Assembly: GCA_035570495.1 (NCBI GenBank) | Contig: DATMLO010000041.1 | Location: 1-24,354 of the forward strand | Length of the DNA stretch: 24,354 bases | Origin: DATARH01 sp035570495 | GTDB taxonomy: Bacteria; Pseudomonadota; Alphaproteobacteria; ATCC43930; CGMCC-115725 | Direction of reading: 5' to 3' | Shown: positions 14,323 to 21,859 of the stretch, piece after piece | Layout: each line of letters begins with the position of its first letter | Position numbering within the stretch: the stretch's first letter is position 1 | The notes under the pieces: model-generated | Databases searched by the model: none | What the model was told of the DNA's origin: nothing | The model's input: the letters and a program-made list of their open reading frames with translations, nothing else | Translations under genes and position numbers: made by a program

Positions 14323-16218
14323 ATGTTCTCGTTCTTCGAACGCCTTATCGAGCCGACCGAAAAGCCGCCCGAAGCGCCGCCGCCGGAACTCGGCAGCCCG
14401 CACGCGCTGATCCGCTTCTATTGGCATTTCGTGCGTCAGGTGCCGGGGCTGCTCGCGCTGCTCTTTGTCGCCGGCTTTATCGTTGCGATGTGCGACGCGG
14501 CGATCCCGGTCTTTATCGGCCGCATCGTAACGCTCGTCTCGGCGCAGCAGCCGGAGACGATATGGCAGGTCGCCGGCTGGCAACTGCTGGGTATGGCGGT
14601 GTTGCTGCTGGTCATCCGCCCGGCGGCGTATTTCAGCCAGGCGCTCGTCACCAACCAGGCGCTGATCCCCGGCCTCACCAATCTCGTGCGCTGGCAGAAC
14701 CATTGGCATGTCGTGCGCCAGGGCTGGGTGTTCTTTCAGAACGATTTCGCGGGGCGCATCGCCAACCGCGTGATGCAGACCGGCCCGGCGTTGCGCGAAA
14801 GCGTGACGATGAGCATCAACGCGATCTGGTACATCCTCGTCTACGGCACCAGCGCGATGTTGCTGCTGGGCCGCGCCGATTGGCGATTGGCGCTGCCGAT
14901 CCTCCTGTGGTTCGCCAGCTACGCCGTCGTACTGCGCACCTTTCTGCCGCATATGCGCGAGCGTTCGCGCCGCATGTCGGAGATGCGCTCCGAGGTCACC
15001 GGCCGCGTCGTCGACAGCTACACCAACATCCTCACCGTCAAGCTTTTCGCCCGGGCGCGCGACGAGGACGCCTTTGTCAAGGAAGCAGTCGACGAGCACA
15101 CCCGCGCCTATCGCCGCCAGCTGCGCATGACCTCGGGCTGGGGCATCTCGCTCATCCTGATGAACGCGGCGCTCTTGACCGGCACCGGCGGGCTGGCGAT
15201 CGCGCTGTGGGTCAATGGCCGGGTGCCGATCGGCACGGTGGCGATGGCGATCCCGATGGCCTGGCAGATCGGCAATATCGCCGGCTGGGTGGCGCAGCAG
15301 ATCGCCAATGTCTTTGACAGCATCGGCCAGGTGCAGGACGGCATGCGCTCGATCGCCGTGACGCGGCAGATGCCCGATGAGCCCGGCGCGGTCGAGCTGC
15401 CGCGCGCGATGGGCGCGGTGCGTTTCGAGAACGTGCATTTCGACTACGGCCGTTCGAAGCGCCTCGGCGGGGTGCTGCGCGGGCTCGATCTCGATATCGC
15501 GCCGGGCGAGCGGGTCGGCCTCGTCGGCCGCTCGGGCGCCGGCAAATCGACGCTGGTGCACCTGCTCCTCGGCTTCTACCGGCCGGAAGACGGCCGCATC
15601 CTCATCGACGGCAAGGACGTCGCCGGGCTGACCCAGGAAAGCCTGCGCGCGCAGATCGGCATGGTGACGCAGGACACCTCGCTCTTGCACCGCTCGATCC
15701 GTGACAACATCCGCTACGGCCGGCCCGAGGCGAGCGAGGCCGACATCCAGGACGCCGCGCGGCGCGCGCACGCGACCGAATTCATCGATACCCTCGAAGA
15801 CTGGCACGGCCGCACGGCGTTCGACGCGCATGTCGGCGAGCGCGGCGTCAAATTGTCGGGCGGCCAGCGGCAGCGCATCGCCTTGGCGCGGGTGATCCTC
15901 AAGGATGCGCCGATCCTGGTGCTCGACGAGGCCACCTCGGCGCTCGACAGCGAGGTCGAGGCGGCGATCCAGGAGCAGCTCGACGCGCTGATGGAAGGCC
16001 GCACGGTCATTGCCATCGCCCACCGCCTGTCGACGATCTGCCGGATGGACCGGGTCGTCGTGCTCGACCGCGGCCGCCTCGTCGAGGAAGGCTCGCACGA
16101 GCAGCTTCTGGCGCGTGGCGGGACCTACGCGGCGCTGTGGCGCCGCCAGTCGGGCGGCTTCCGCGTCGACATCCCACCTGACGTCCCCGGCCGCGAACGC
16201 GAGGAAATCCGCGTTTAG
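14323..16218 (+). CDS. ABC transporter, fused permease and ATP-binding protein (exporter type)
   Basis: A 631-residue half-transporter that should work as a homodimer in the inner membrane. An N-terminal membrane domain of six helices covers roughly residues 30-330. The ATPase domain follows: Walker A GLVGRSGAGKST near 400, Q-loop MVTQDTS, signature LSGGQRQRIALAR near 512, Walker B PILVLDEATSALDSE near 530, and H-loop AIAHRLST near 564. All catalytic residues are present, so it should be active. It is of the MsbA/HMT-like exporter group and the cargo is unknown. The start at 14323 has only a weak AGGAC-type ribosome site. It lies between the acyl-CoA synthetase and the glutamine-synthetase-like gene, on the same strand. 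Confidence 0.92.
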   Translation: MFSFFERLIEPTEKPPEAPPPELGSPHALIRFYWHFVRQVPGLLALLFVAGFIVAMCDAAIPVFIGRIVTLVSAQQPETIWQVAGWQLLGMAVLLLVIRPAAYFSQALVTNQALIPGLTNLVRWQNHWHVVRQGWVFFQNDFAGRIANRVMQTGPALRESVTMSINAIWYILVYGTSAMLLLGRADWRLALPILLWFASYAVVLRTFLPHMRERSRRMSEMRSEVTGRVVDSYTNILTVKLFARARDEDAFVKEAVDEHTRAYRRQLRMTSGWGISLILMNAALLTGTGGLAIALWVNGRVPIGTVAMAIPMAWQIGNIAGWVAQQIANVFDSIGQVQDGMRSIAVTRQMPDEPGAVELPRAMGAVRFENVHFDYGRSKRLGGVLRGLDLDIAPGERVGLVGRSGAGKSTLVHLLLGFYRPEDGRILIDGKDVAGLTQESLRAQIGMVTQDTSLLHRSIRDNIRYGRPEASEADIQDAARRAHATEFIDTLEDWHGRTAFDAHVGERGVKLSGGQRQRIALARVILKDAPILVLDEATSALDSEVEAAIQEQLDALMEGRTVIAIAHRLSTICRMDRVVVLDRGRLVEEGSHEQLLARGGTYAALWRRQSGGFRVDIPPDVPGREREEIRV

Positions 16219-16297
16219 CTTTTTCGCGAATATCCTTCCGGAAAATTAACCAGCGACGATTTTAATCGCCCGGCGCGAAATGTTGAGGTTTGGCTCT

Positions 16298-17599
16298 GTG
16301 GAACGCGAACGGCTGATCTTTGTCGGCGCCTGCGATCTGGCGGGGCTTGTCCGCGGCAAGGGCTTTCCCGAAACGGCGCTGTCGCAGCGCCTGCGCCAGG
16401 GTGTCGGCCTCGCGCCCTCGAACATCATGATGTCGGCGTTCGGGCCGATCTACGACACGCCCTATGGTACGACGGGCGATCTGATCCTGGTGCCCGACCC
16501 CTCGACCTATGTCGAGGTCGAGTTCGACTATGGCGACGCCGAGCGCTTTTATCTCGGCGACATCCAGATGCTCTCCGGCCAGTTCTGGCAGTGCTGCCCA
16601 CGCAATTTTCTGCGCCGCGCCCTGGCCAAGCTCAACACCGAGGCCGGGCTTTTGCCGGTCGCCGCCTTTGAGCAGGAATTCACCTATACCGGGGTCGAGC
16701 ATCGCCTTGGCGCGACCTATTCGCTCGACGCCTGGCGTCGCCAGGGCGGGTTTGGCGAGCATCTGCTCGCGGTGCTGCGCACCGCCGGGCTCGAGCCCGA
16801 CAGCTTCCTGCCGGAATACGGGCCGCGCCAGTACGAGATGACGGTCAGCCCGGCAAACGGGCTGCGCGCCGCCGACAACGCCGTCGTCTCCCGCGAGATG
16901 GCGCGCGCCGTCTCGCATCGCATGGGCCAGCGCGCGATCTTCGCGCCGATCCTCGATCCCGACGGCATCGGCAACGGCACCCACGTGCATTTCAGTCTGG
17001 TGGACAGAAATGACCAGCCGGTCATGTTCGCCGCGGACCGGCCGTGGCGCATGAGCCCGGTCGGCGAGCATTTCTGCGCCGGCATCCTCGCGCATCTGCC
17101 GATGCTCTGCGCGATCACCGCGCCGTCGGTCGCCTCGTATTATCGCCTGCAGCCCGATCGCTGGGCGCCGACCTGGGCCAATATCGGCGTGCAGGATCGC
17201 GGCGCCGCGCTGCGCGTCTGCCCGATTTTCGGCCCACCGGCCAACCGCAACTTCAATGTCGAGTACCGCGTCGCCGACGCGACCGCCTGCCCCTATCTGG
17301 TGCTCGGCGCGCTGATCTGGGCCGGGATCGACGGGCTGCGCCGCCGGCTCGTGCTGCCCGAGCACACCGAGCGCTCGTTCTGGGACATGAGCGATGATGA
17401 GCGCGTGGCCTGGGGCATAAAGCCGCTGCCGCGTTCGCTCGCCGAAGCGCTCGATCTGTTCGCCGCCAGCACCGCCGCGCGCGAGTGGCTCGGCGACGAG
17501 CTGTTCGAGGCCTACCTGCGCTTCAAACGCTCGGAGCTGAAAGCGGTCGAAGGCCTCGCCCCGGCCGAAATCTGCGCAAAATACGCCGAAGTCTATTAA
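16298..17599 (+). CDS. Glutamine synthetase family protein (GlnA-like, gamma-glutamyl ligase type)
   Basis: A 433-residue glutamine-synthetase-fold ligase, expected to form gamma-glutamyl amides from ATP, glutamate and an amine, or a related reaction. Metal and ATP-site segments are present: FEQEFTY (the ExE motif), GPRQYEMTVSPANGLRAADN, GNGTHVHFSL with the expected His, RWAPTWANIGVQDRGAALRV with the glutamate/phosphate Arg, and FNVEYRVADATACPYL. It lacks the adenylylation-site features of GlnA I and resembles catabolic homologues such as PuuA. The GTG at 16298 is preferred because TTGAGG is 9 bases upstream; the ATG at 16280 lacks a ribosome site and would add six residues. The following gene encodes an N-formylglutamate-amidohydrolase-like protein, a pairing that fits amine or amide catabolism. 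Confidence 0.88.
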   Translation: MERERLIFVGACDLAGLVRGKGFPETALSQRLRQGVGLAPSNIMMSAFGPIYDTPYGTTGDLILVPDPSTYVEVEFDYGDAERFYLGDIQMLSGQFWQCCPRNFLRRALAKLNTEAGLLPVAAFEQEFTYTGVEHRLGATYSLDAWRRQGGFGEHLLAVLRTAGLEPDSFLPEYGPRQYEMTVSPANGLRAADNAVVSREMARAVSHRMGQRAIFAPILDPDGIGNGTHVHFSLVDRNDQPVMFAADRPWRMSPVGEHFCAGILAHLPMLCAITAPSVASYYRLQPDRWAPTWANIGVQDRGAALRVCPIFGPPANRNFNVEYRVADATACPYLVLGALIWAGIDGLRRRLVLPEHTERSFWDMSDDERVAWGIKPLPRSLAEALDLFAASTAAREWLGDELFEAYLRFKRSELKAVEGLAPAEICAKYAEVY

Positions 17600-17601
17600 T
17601 C

Positions 17602-17659
17602 CCCTCGCCCCGCGAGCGGGGAGAGGGTGCCGAGCATAGCGAGGCGGGTGAGGGGCTGC
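17602..17659 (+). repeat. Intergenic palindromic repeat (CCCTCGCCCCGCG type), copy 2
   Basis: Same element as 14188-14249, in the same orientation. It contains a perfect CCCCGC-ga-GCGGGG hairpin, and its outer CCCTC pairs with the terminal GAGGG. It starts 3 bases after the glutamine-synthetase-like stop and ends 24 bases before the next start. Confidence 0.82.
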
Positions 17660-17682
17660 CGCTCGCTTGCTAATATGCCGTT

Positions 17683-18462
17683 ATGACCTCACTCCTCACC
17701 CCCGACGAACCCGCTCCCGTCCGCATTCTGCGGCCGGAAGGTGCGTCGGGTTTCCTGCTCGCCGCCGATCATGCCGGGCGGCTCATCCCGCGCACTCTCG
17801 GCGCGCTCGGCCTCGACGAGACCGAGCGTAGCCGCCACATCGCCTGGGATATCGGCATCGCAGCGGTCACCGAGGAGCTCGCCGCGCGGCTCGATGCGAC
17901 CGCCGTCCTCCAGACCTATTCGCGGCTGGTGATCGACTGCAATCGCGCGCCCGGCCACCCGACTTCGATCCCCCCTGTCAGCGAGACAACCCCGATCCCC
18001 GGCAACGAAAACCTCAGCGGCGAAGACCGCGCCGCCCGCCGTCACGCGATCTTCGGTCCCTACCACGCTGCGCTCACCCGACTGCTCGACGCGCGCGAGG
18101 CGGCCGGCCGGCGTACCATCCTTGTCGCGATGCACAGCTTTACGCCGGTCTTCAAGGGCGTCGCCCGCGCGGTCGAGGTGGGCGTCCTCTATCACCACGA
18201 GACCCCGCTCTCGCGCCTCATGCTCGACCTGCTGCGGGCCGAGGGCGACCTCGTCGTCGGCGCCAACGAGCCCTACGCGATCACCGACGACAGCGACTAC
18301 ACCGTGCCGGTGCACGGCGAGGGCCGCGCCCTTCCCCATGTCGAGATCGAAATCCGCCAAGATCTGATCGCCGATCCCGCCGGCCAGTCCGCCTGGGCCT
18401 ACCGCATGGCCCGCTTGCTGGAGGAAGCTTCAAAGAGACTCGATTGGACGAACGGAAGGTAA
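17683..18462 (+). CDS. N-formylglutamate amidohydrolase family protein
   Basis: A 259-residue protein of the N-formylglutamate amidohydrolase (HutG-like) family, zinc-dependent hydrolases that remove formyl or related groups from glutamate derivatives. Family segments seen: AADHAGRLIPR, RHIAWDIGIAAVTEELAARL, YSRLVIDCNR, VAMHSFTPVF, VGVLYHHE, and VEIEIRQDLIAD. The conserved His, Asp and Glu positions expected for metal binding are there. The ATG at 17683 has no good ribosome site; translation may depend on read-through from upstream across the palindromic repeat. With the preceding ligase it suggests synthesis and later hydrolysis of a gamma-glutamyl or N-substituted glutamate compound (inference). 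Confidence 0.87.
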   Translation: MTSLLTPDEPAPVRILRPEGASGFLLAADHAGRLIPRTLGALGLDETERSRHIAWDIGIAAVTEELAARLDATAVLQTYSRLVIDCNRAPGHPTSIPPVSETTPIPGNENLSGEDRAARRHAIFGPYHAALTRLLDAREAAGRRTILVAMHSFTPVFKGVARAVEVGVLYHHETPLSRLMLDLLRAEGDLVVGANEPYAITDDSDYTVPVHGEGRALPHVEIEIRQDLIADPAGQSAWAYRMARLLEEASKRLDWTNGR

Positions 18463-18497
18463 GATAAAGTCGAAGGCCCTTTGATTCACAGATATTA

Positions 18498-19256
18498 TTA
18501 AATGAAATGACATGTATCTAAAGTTGATGGATCAATATTATTTTTTTTCAAGAGGTCGGTAAGTGATGTCGTCGTCACAGGGTATTGAAATTGAGACCAA
18601 TTTGCCGAATGTGCTTCAGCAACATCATCACCTGAAAGATTTATTTCTATCGCGACTATAAATTGATGGTCCGGAGCATCGTTCCCCGGAATAGCAAAAA
18701 TCTTCGGCTTATAATCTTTTTGACTTGCAATGCTTGAGTAGGCGGAAAACGCGGCTAATGCATCAGCTTTGGTCTGCAGCGGCTTCGTTACGAACCAAAA
18801 CAGCGGAAGTGTGCTGGTTGATCGACCGAAAATCCCCCCGATGATGCGAGTGGTCTCCGACCGCCGAGGAAGACACATATCGTAAATGGGTGGTGGCCCG
18901 GGAATGGTTGCCGCAACAGCTCTCGGTATCAGAAGCAACTCAGAATGCTTTGTCGAAAGCACAGCATTCCCAGACCCGGCCAAAAACGTTGAAAACAGCG
19001 CCGGCGCGCTGATGCCAAGTCCGAACGCTTGCCCCTTATTGCTCTCGTTTGCAGATAAAAACAGCCAGACGGCTAAGCCGCCGAGAAAGGTGCATGCTAC
19101 CAACCGGATGGCAATGCCAACGACGTGGAGCGGGTCATGGAGTTCCGTCGCGAACGAGTCCCAGGTATCAAAGTTGAGCGATGCCGCCATTATGATAAAC
19201 GGGCACAATCCTCCCAAACAGCCGTAGAACCATCGCTGCGCGGTCGATAACGGCAT
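18498..19256 (-). CDS. Membrane protein of unknown function in AT-rich patch
   Basis: A 252-residue protein I do not recognise. Three hydrophobic segments lie in the first 100 residues (WFYGCLGGLCPFIIMAASL; VVGIAIRLVACTFLGGLAVW; FGLGISAPALFSTFLAG). A soluble tail of about 150 residues follows, with FVTKPLQTKADALAAFSAYS and IFAIPGNDAPDHQFIVAIEI. The start at 19256 has AAAGGA 9 bases upstream; the ATG at 19265 abuts that site. Codon choice is unlike the neighbours: many AT-ending codons and Asn, Lys and Ser, with the whole of 18463-19330 visibly AT-richer. It has a good promoter of its own. This points to recent acquisition or a lineage-specific gene. The layout of short membrane anchor plus soluble tail is shared by some effector-like membrane proteins, but nothing specific supports that. 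Confidence 0.7.
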   Translation of the reverse strand: MPLSTAQRWFYGCLGGLCPFIIMAASLNFDTWDSFATELHDPLHVVGIAIRLVACTFLGGLAVWLFLSANESNKGQAFGLGISAPALFSTFLAGSGNAVLSTKHSELLLIPRAVAATIPGPPPIYDMCLPRRSETTRIIGGIFGRSTSTLPLFWFVTKPLQTKADALAAFSAYSSIASQKDYKPKIFAIPGNDAPDHQFIVAIEINLSGDDVAEAHSANWSQFQYPVTTTSLTDLLKKNNIDPSTLDTCHFI

Positions 19257-19286
19257 CGTCGCCATTCCTTTCTGCGTTCAGCGACG

Positions 19287-19314
19287 ATTCTAAAACGTGA
19301 GCACGAGTAGTCAA
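19287..19314 (-). promoter_or_regulatory. Sigma70-like promoter for the AT-rich membrane-protein gene
   Basis: On the minus strand, TTGACT (19314-19309) and TAGAAT (19292-19287) are separated by 16 bases, close to TTGACA-N17-TATAAT. Transcription would start near 19280, giving a leader of about 25 bases that holds the AAAGGA ribosome site. It is the clearest promoter in the window. Confidence 0.6.
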
Positions 19315-19360
19315 CCATCAGTTGTATATCATGCTGTCAGACCCACAGTTTGGGTACCGA

Positions 19361-21067
19361 TCAAACCATGCTCACCCCTGTCGGGTGCTTGCGCAGGAAG
19401 TCGAAATCGCAGCCTTTGTCGGCCTGCAGCACCTGGTTGCGGTAGAGCCGCGCATACCCGCGCTCGGGCACCGGCGGCGGCGCGGCGGGACGGCGCGCCA
19501 GCTCGTCGGGCGGGACGAGCAGGTCGATCTGCCGGTCCTTGACCGACAGCCGGATGCGGTCGCCGTTCCGCACCTTCGCCAGCGGTCCACCCGACGCCGC
19601 GTCGGGCGTCACATGCAGCACAATCGAGCCATACGCCGTGCCGCTCATCCGCGCGTCGGAGATGCGCACCATGTCCTTGACCCCGGCGCGCGCCAGCTTT
19701 TGCGGGATCGGCAGATAGCCCGCCTCGGGCATCCCCGACGGCGATAGCGGCCCGGCATTCTGCAGCACCAGGAAATCGTCCGGGGTCACGTCGAGCGCAG
19801 GGTCGTCGATCCGCGCCGACAAATCCTCGAGCGAATCGAACACCACCGCGCGCCCTTCTTTCTCGAAGAGCTTGGGGTCGGCCGCCGAGCGCTTGAAGAT
19901 CGCCCCTTTTGGCGCCAGCGAACCAAACAACGCGACGAGCCCGCCATAGGGCAGCAGCGGGTCATTGAGCGGCTTCACCACCTCGCGGTCGACCGGGCCG
20001 GCCGGCTGCGCCAACCGCTCGCCCAGCGTCTCGCCCGCCACTGTCAGACAATCGAGATGCAGCATCGGCTGCAGCTCGCGCAGCACCGCGCCAATCCCGC
20101 CCGCGGCAAACAGATCCTCCATGTAATGCGGCCCCGTCGGCTTCAGATCGACCAGCACCGGTGTCTCGTCGCTGATCGCATTGAGCCGGTTGAGGTCGAT
20201 ATCGATCCCGGCGCGCCCGGCGACCGCGGTCAGATGCAGGACGGCGTTGGTCGAGCCGCCGATCGCCATCAGCACGCGCAGCGCGTTCTCCACCGATTTT
20301 GGCGTGACGATCTTGTCCGGCGTGATCTTCTTCGCTGCCAGCATCATCGCCGCGCGGCCGGTGGCTTCGGCGGCGCGCAGCCGGTCGGCATGTACCGCCG
20401 GGATCGCCGCGCTCCCCGGCAGGATCATGCCGAGCGCCTCGCTGATCGACGCCATCGTCGATGCCGTGCCCATCACCGCGCAGGTCCCGGCGGTGGTCGC
20501 GAGATTGCCCTCGACCTCGTTGATCGTGTCGTTGTCGATCTCTCCGGCGCGGTATTTCGCCCAAAAGCGCCGGCAGTCGGTGCAGGCGCCCAGCCGCTCG
20601 CCATGCCAGCGCGAGGTCATCATCGGCCCGGTGACGAGGTTGATCGCCGGGCGGTTGGCCGAGATCGCGCCCATCAGTTGCGCCGGAACGGTCTTGTCGC
20701 AGCCGCCGATCAGCACCACCGCGTCCATCGGCTGGGCGCGGATCATCTCCTCGGTGTCGATCGCCATCAGATTGCGGAACATCAGGCTGGTCGGGCTGAG
20801 GAACACCTCACCCAGCGAGATCGTCGGAAACACCATCGGCAATCCGCCGGCCGCCAGCACACCGCGCTTCACCGCCTCGATCAGCTCGGGAACCTGGCGG
20901 TGGCAATTGTTGAAGCCCGAATGCGTGTCGGCGATGCCGATCACCGGGCGCGACAGCATGTCGAGCGAGTAGCCCATCGAGCGCGCGAAAGAACGTCGCA
21001 GGTAAAGCGCAAAATCGGGGTCGCCGTAATTTGTCAGCCCGACGCTCAGCCCATGTTTGTCGCTCAT
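19361..21067 (-). CDS. IlvD/Edd family dehydratase, probably sugar-acid (aldonate) dehydratase
   Basis: A 568-residue iron-sulfur dehydratase that removes water from a 2,3-dihydroxy acid to give a 2-keto acid. Cluster ligands are C55 (GFNNCHRQ), C123 (GGCDKTVPAQ) and C196 (TAGTCAVMGTAST). The Lys in CDKT (K125) is the site that is carbamylated and binds Mg in characterised relatives, and S475 in RMSGTAYG matches the catalytic Ser. The spacing of the three Cys (68 and 73) equals what I recall for rhizobial L-arabinonate dehydratase, so an aldonic acid substrate (arabinonate, xylonate, fuconate) is more likely than dihydroxyisovalerate. The start at 21067 has GGAGAGGAA upstream; the longer reading to 21124 adds a basic non-conserved tail. 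It is divergent from the XRE regulator gene. Confidence 0.9.
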   Translation of the reverse strand: MSDKHGLSVGLTNYGDPDFALYLRRSFARSMGYSLDMLSRPVIGIADTHSGFNNCHRQVPELIEAVKRGVLAAGGLPMVFPTISLGEVFLSPTSLMFRNLMAIDTEEMIRAQPMDAVVLIGGCDKTVPAQLMGAISANRPAINLVTGPMMTSRWHGERLGACTDCRRFWAKYRAGEIDNDTINEVEGNLATTAGTCAVMGTASTMASISEALGMILPGSAAIPAVHADRLRAAEATGRAAMMLAAKKITPDKIVTPKSVENALRVLMAIGGSTNAVLHLTAVAGRAGIDIDLNRLNAISDETPVLVDLKPTGPHYMEDLFAAGGIGAVLRELQPMLHLDCLTVAGETLGERLAQPAGPVDREVVKPLNDPLLPYGGLVALFGSLAPKGAIFKRSAADPKLFEKEGRAVVFDSLEDLSARIDDPALDVTPDDFLVLQNAGPLSPSGMPEAGYLPIPQKLARAGVKDMVRISDARMSGTAYGSIVLHVTPDAASGGPLAKVRNGDRIRLSVKDRQIDLLVPPDELARRPAAPPPVPERGYARLYRNQVLQADKGCDFDFLRKHPTGVSMV

Positions 21068-21154
21068 CTCGTTCCTCTCCGCGCGAACTTTGCCCAGCTT
21101 GACCCGCAAGCTTCGCGCGGGCAAGCGCGGCCAACTGTGTCATTAAAATCACGA

Positions 21155-21170
21155 TGACGTATTTTCGTCA
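21155..21170. promoter_or_regulatory. Dyad TGACG-tatttt-CGTCA
   Basis: A perfect 5-bp inverted repeat with a 6-base AT spacer, about 90 bases upstream of the dehydratase start. It is next to TTTAAT-like sequence on the minus strand that could be a -10 box. It is placed well for a repressor or activator of the dehydratase gene. Confidence 0.4.
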
Positions 21171-21288
21171 CCACACCCCTTCGTGGTATCTTGTCATAAG
21201 TTAAAAATCGCGACAAACCTACGAGGTCACCCGTCTGTGTTCACCGCGGCATTGATTTTCGCTTTGTTGGCGATTACATTGAGCGGAC

Positions 21289-21327
21289 GGGAATTCCTGC
21301 AACTTTTTGGCGTTCGCAGGGAATTCC
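21289..21327. promoter_or_regulatory. Paired GGGAATTCC sites, candidate operator pair
   Basis: GGGAATTCC occurs at 21289-21297 and 21319-21327, exactly 30 bases apart, about three helical turns. Each holds the self-complementary GGAATTCC. The inner flanks TGC and GCA also pair, so the two could form a bulged stem-loop in RNA. They lie 57-95 bases upstream of the XRE start, as expected for autoregulation. Confidence 0.45.
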
Positions 21328-21383
21328 AGTGGCTCGCGGTGTCGATTATCGGCCCGGGGCAAGACAGACAATGGGTGACATAC

Positions 21384-21755
21384 ATGGCAAAACCGAGAAG
21401 AGGGCGTTCGACCGGAGCGATCGATGACTATGTTGGCGGGCGTATCCGCGAACGTCGCATCATGCTTGGTCTGACCCAGCAGCAGCTCGCCGAGATGATC
21501 GGCGTGACCTATCAGCAGGCGCACAAATACGAGCGCGGCATCAATCGCGTCTCGGCCGGCCGGCTTTACGAGATCGCCCGCGTCTTGAACGCGTCGATCG
21601 CGTATTTCTACGAGGGCCTCGGCGAGGAAGCGCCGCGGCCGGTGGCGCCTCATCAGCGCATGCTCCTCGAGATCGCGCGCAATTTCGCCGAGATCCAGAA
21701 CGAGAAGCATCAGGAAGCCGTCAGCCAGCTGGCGCGCGTTCTCGCCGGGCGCTAA
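21384..21755 (+). CDS. XRE-family transcriptional regulator
   Basis: A 123-residue DNA-binding protein. A basic N-terminus (AKPRRGRSTGAIDDYVGG) leads into a Cro/CI helix-turn-helix at about residues 22-77: IRERRIMLGLTQQQLAEMIG, then VTYQQAHKYERGINRVSAGR, then LYEIARVLNASIAYFYEGL. The C-terminal tail (MLLEIARNFAEIQNEKHQEA) is helical and may form the dimer contact. This form, with VTYQQAHKYERG as recognition region, is very common and highly conserved in alphaproteobacteria. The start at 21384 is chosen because the family begins here; the ribosome site (GGGTGA) is weak. A strong hairpin terminator follows. Likely targets are its own promoter or the divergent dehydratase gene (inference). Confidence 0.92.
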   Translation: MAKPRRGRSTGAIDDYVGGRIRERRIMLGLTQQQLAEMIGVTYQQAHKYERGINRVSAGRLYEIARVLNASIAYFYEGLGEEAPRPVAPHQRMLLEIARNFAEIQNEKHQEAVSQLARVLAGR

Positions 21756-21796
21756 AGCCGCCCTTCGGGCCGGGTTCGTCCCGGTCGGCACCTTCT

Positions 21797-21835
21797 AACG
21801 AAACGGCCGCCGGTTCATCCGCGGCCGTTTTCGTT
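21797..21835. terminator. Bidirectional hairpin terminator
   Basis: AACGAAACGGCCGC (21797-21810) pairs with GCGGCCGTTTTCGTT (21821-21835) with one bulged T and a 10-base loop. A/T-rich stem ends give a T-rich exit in both directions. It sits between the convergent XRE and RcnB-like genes. Two smaller GC hairpins lie at 21760-21784. Confidence 0.82.
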
Positions 21836-21859
21836 TGCGCGGCTCAGGATAAAAAGACC

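Larger units (their letters stand above)
21068..21383. promoter_or_regulatory. 316-bp divergent region between dehydratase and XRE regulator genes
   Basis: No convincing gene is seen. The open plus frame from 21183 lacks a ribosome site and has no recognisable motif before the regulator's own start. The region is AT-rich at 21140-21210 and contains a dyad at 21155-21170 and two GGGAATTCC sites. It should hold promoters for both directions. Confidence 0.5.

Noticed and set aside
14308..16098. 596-codon open frame on the minus strand opposite the ABC exporter
   Set aside because: Arg/His/Asp/Ala-rich antisense shadow with no ribosome site; the plus strand carries all ABC motifs.
18498..19256. 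Membrane protein as effector of a CBASS-like or toxin system
   Set aside because: Only the layout (membrane segments plus soluble tail) hints at it; no sensor, cyclase, antitoxin or partner gene is adjacent.
21183..21383. 67-codon N-terminal extension of the XRE regulator with a hydrophobic stretch
   Set aside because: No ribosome site, composition unlike coding DNA here, contains the candidate operators; regulators of this type begin at the MAKPRRG position.
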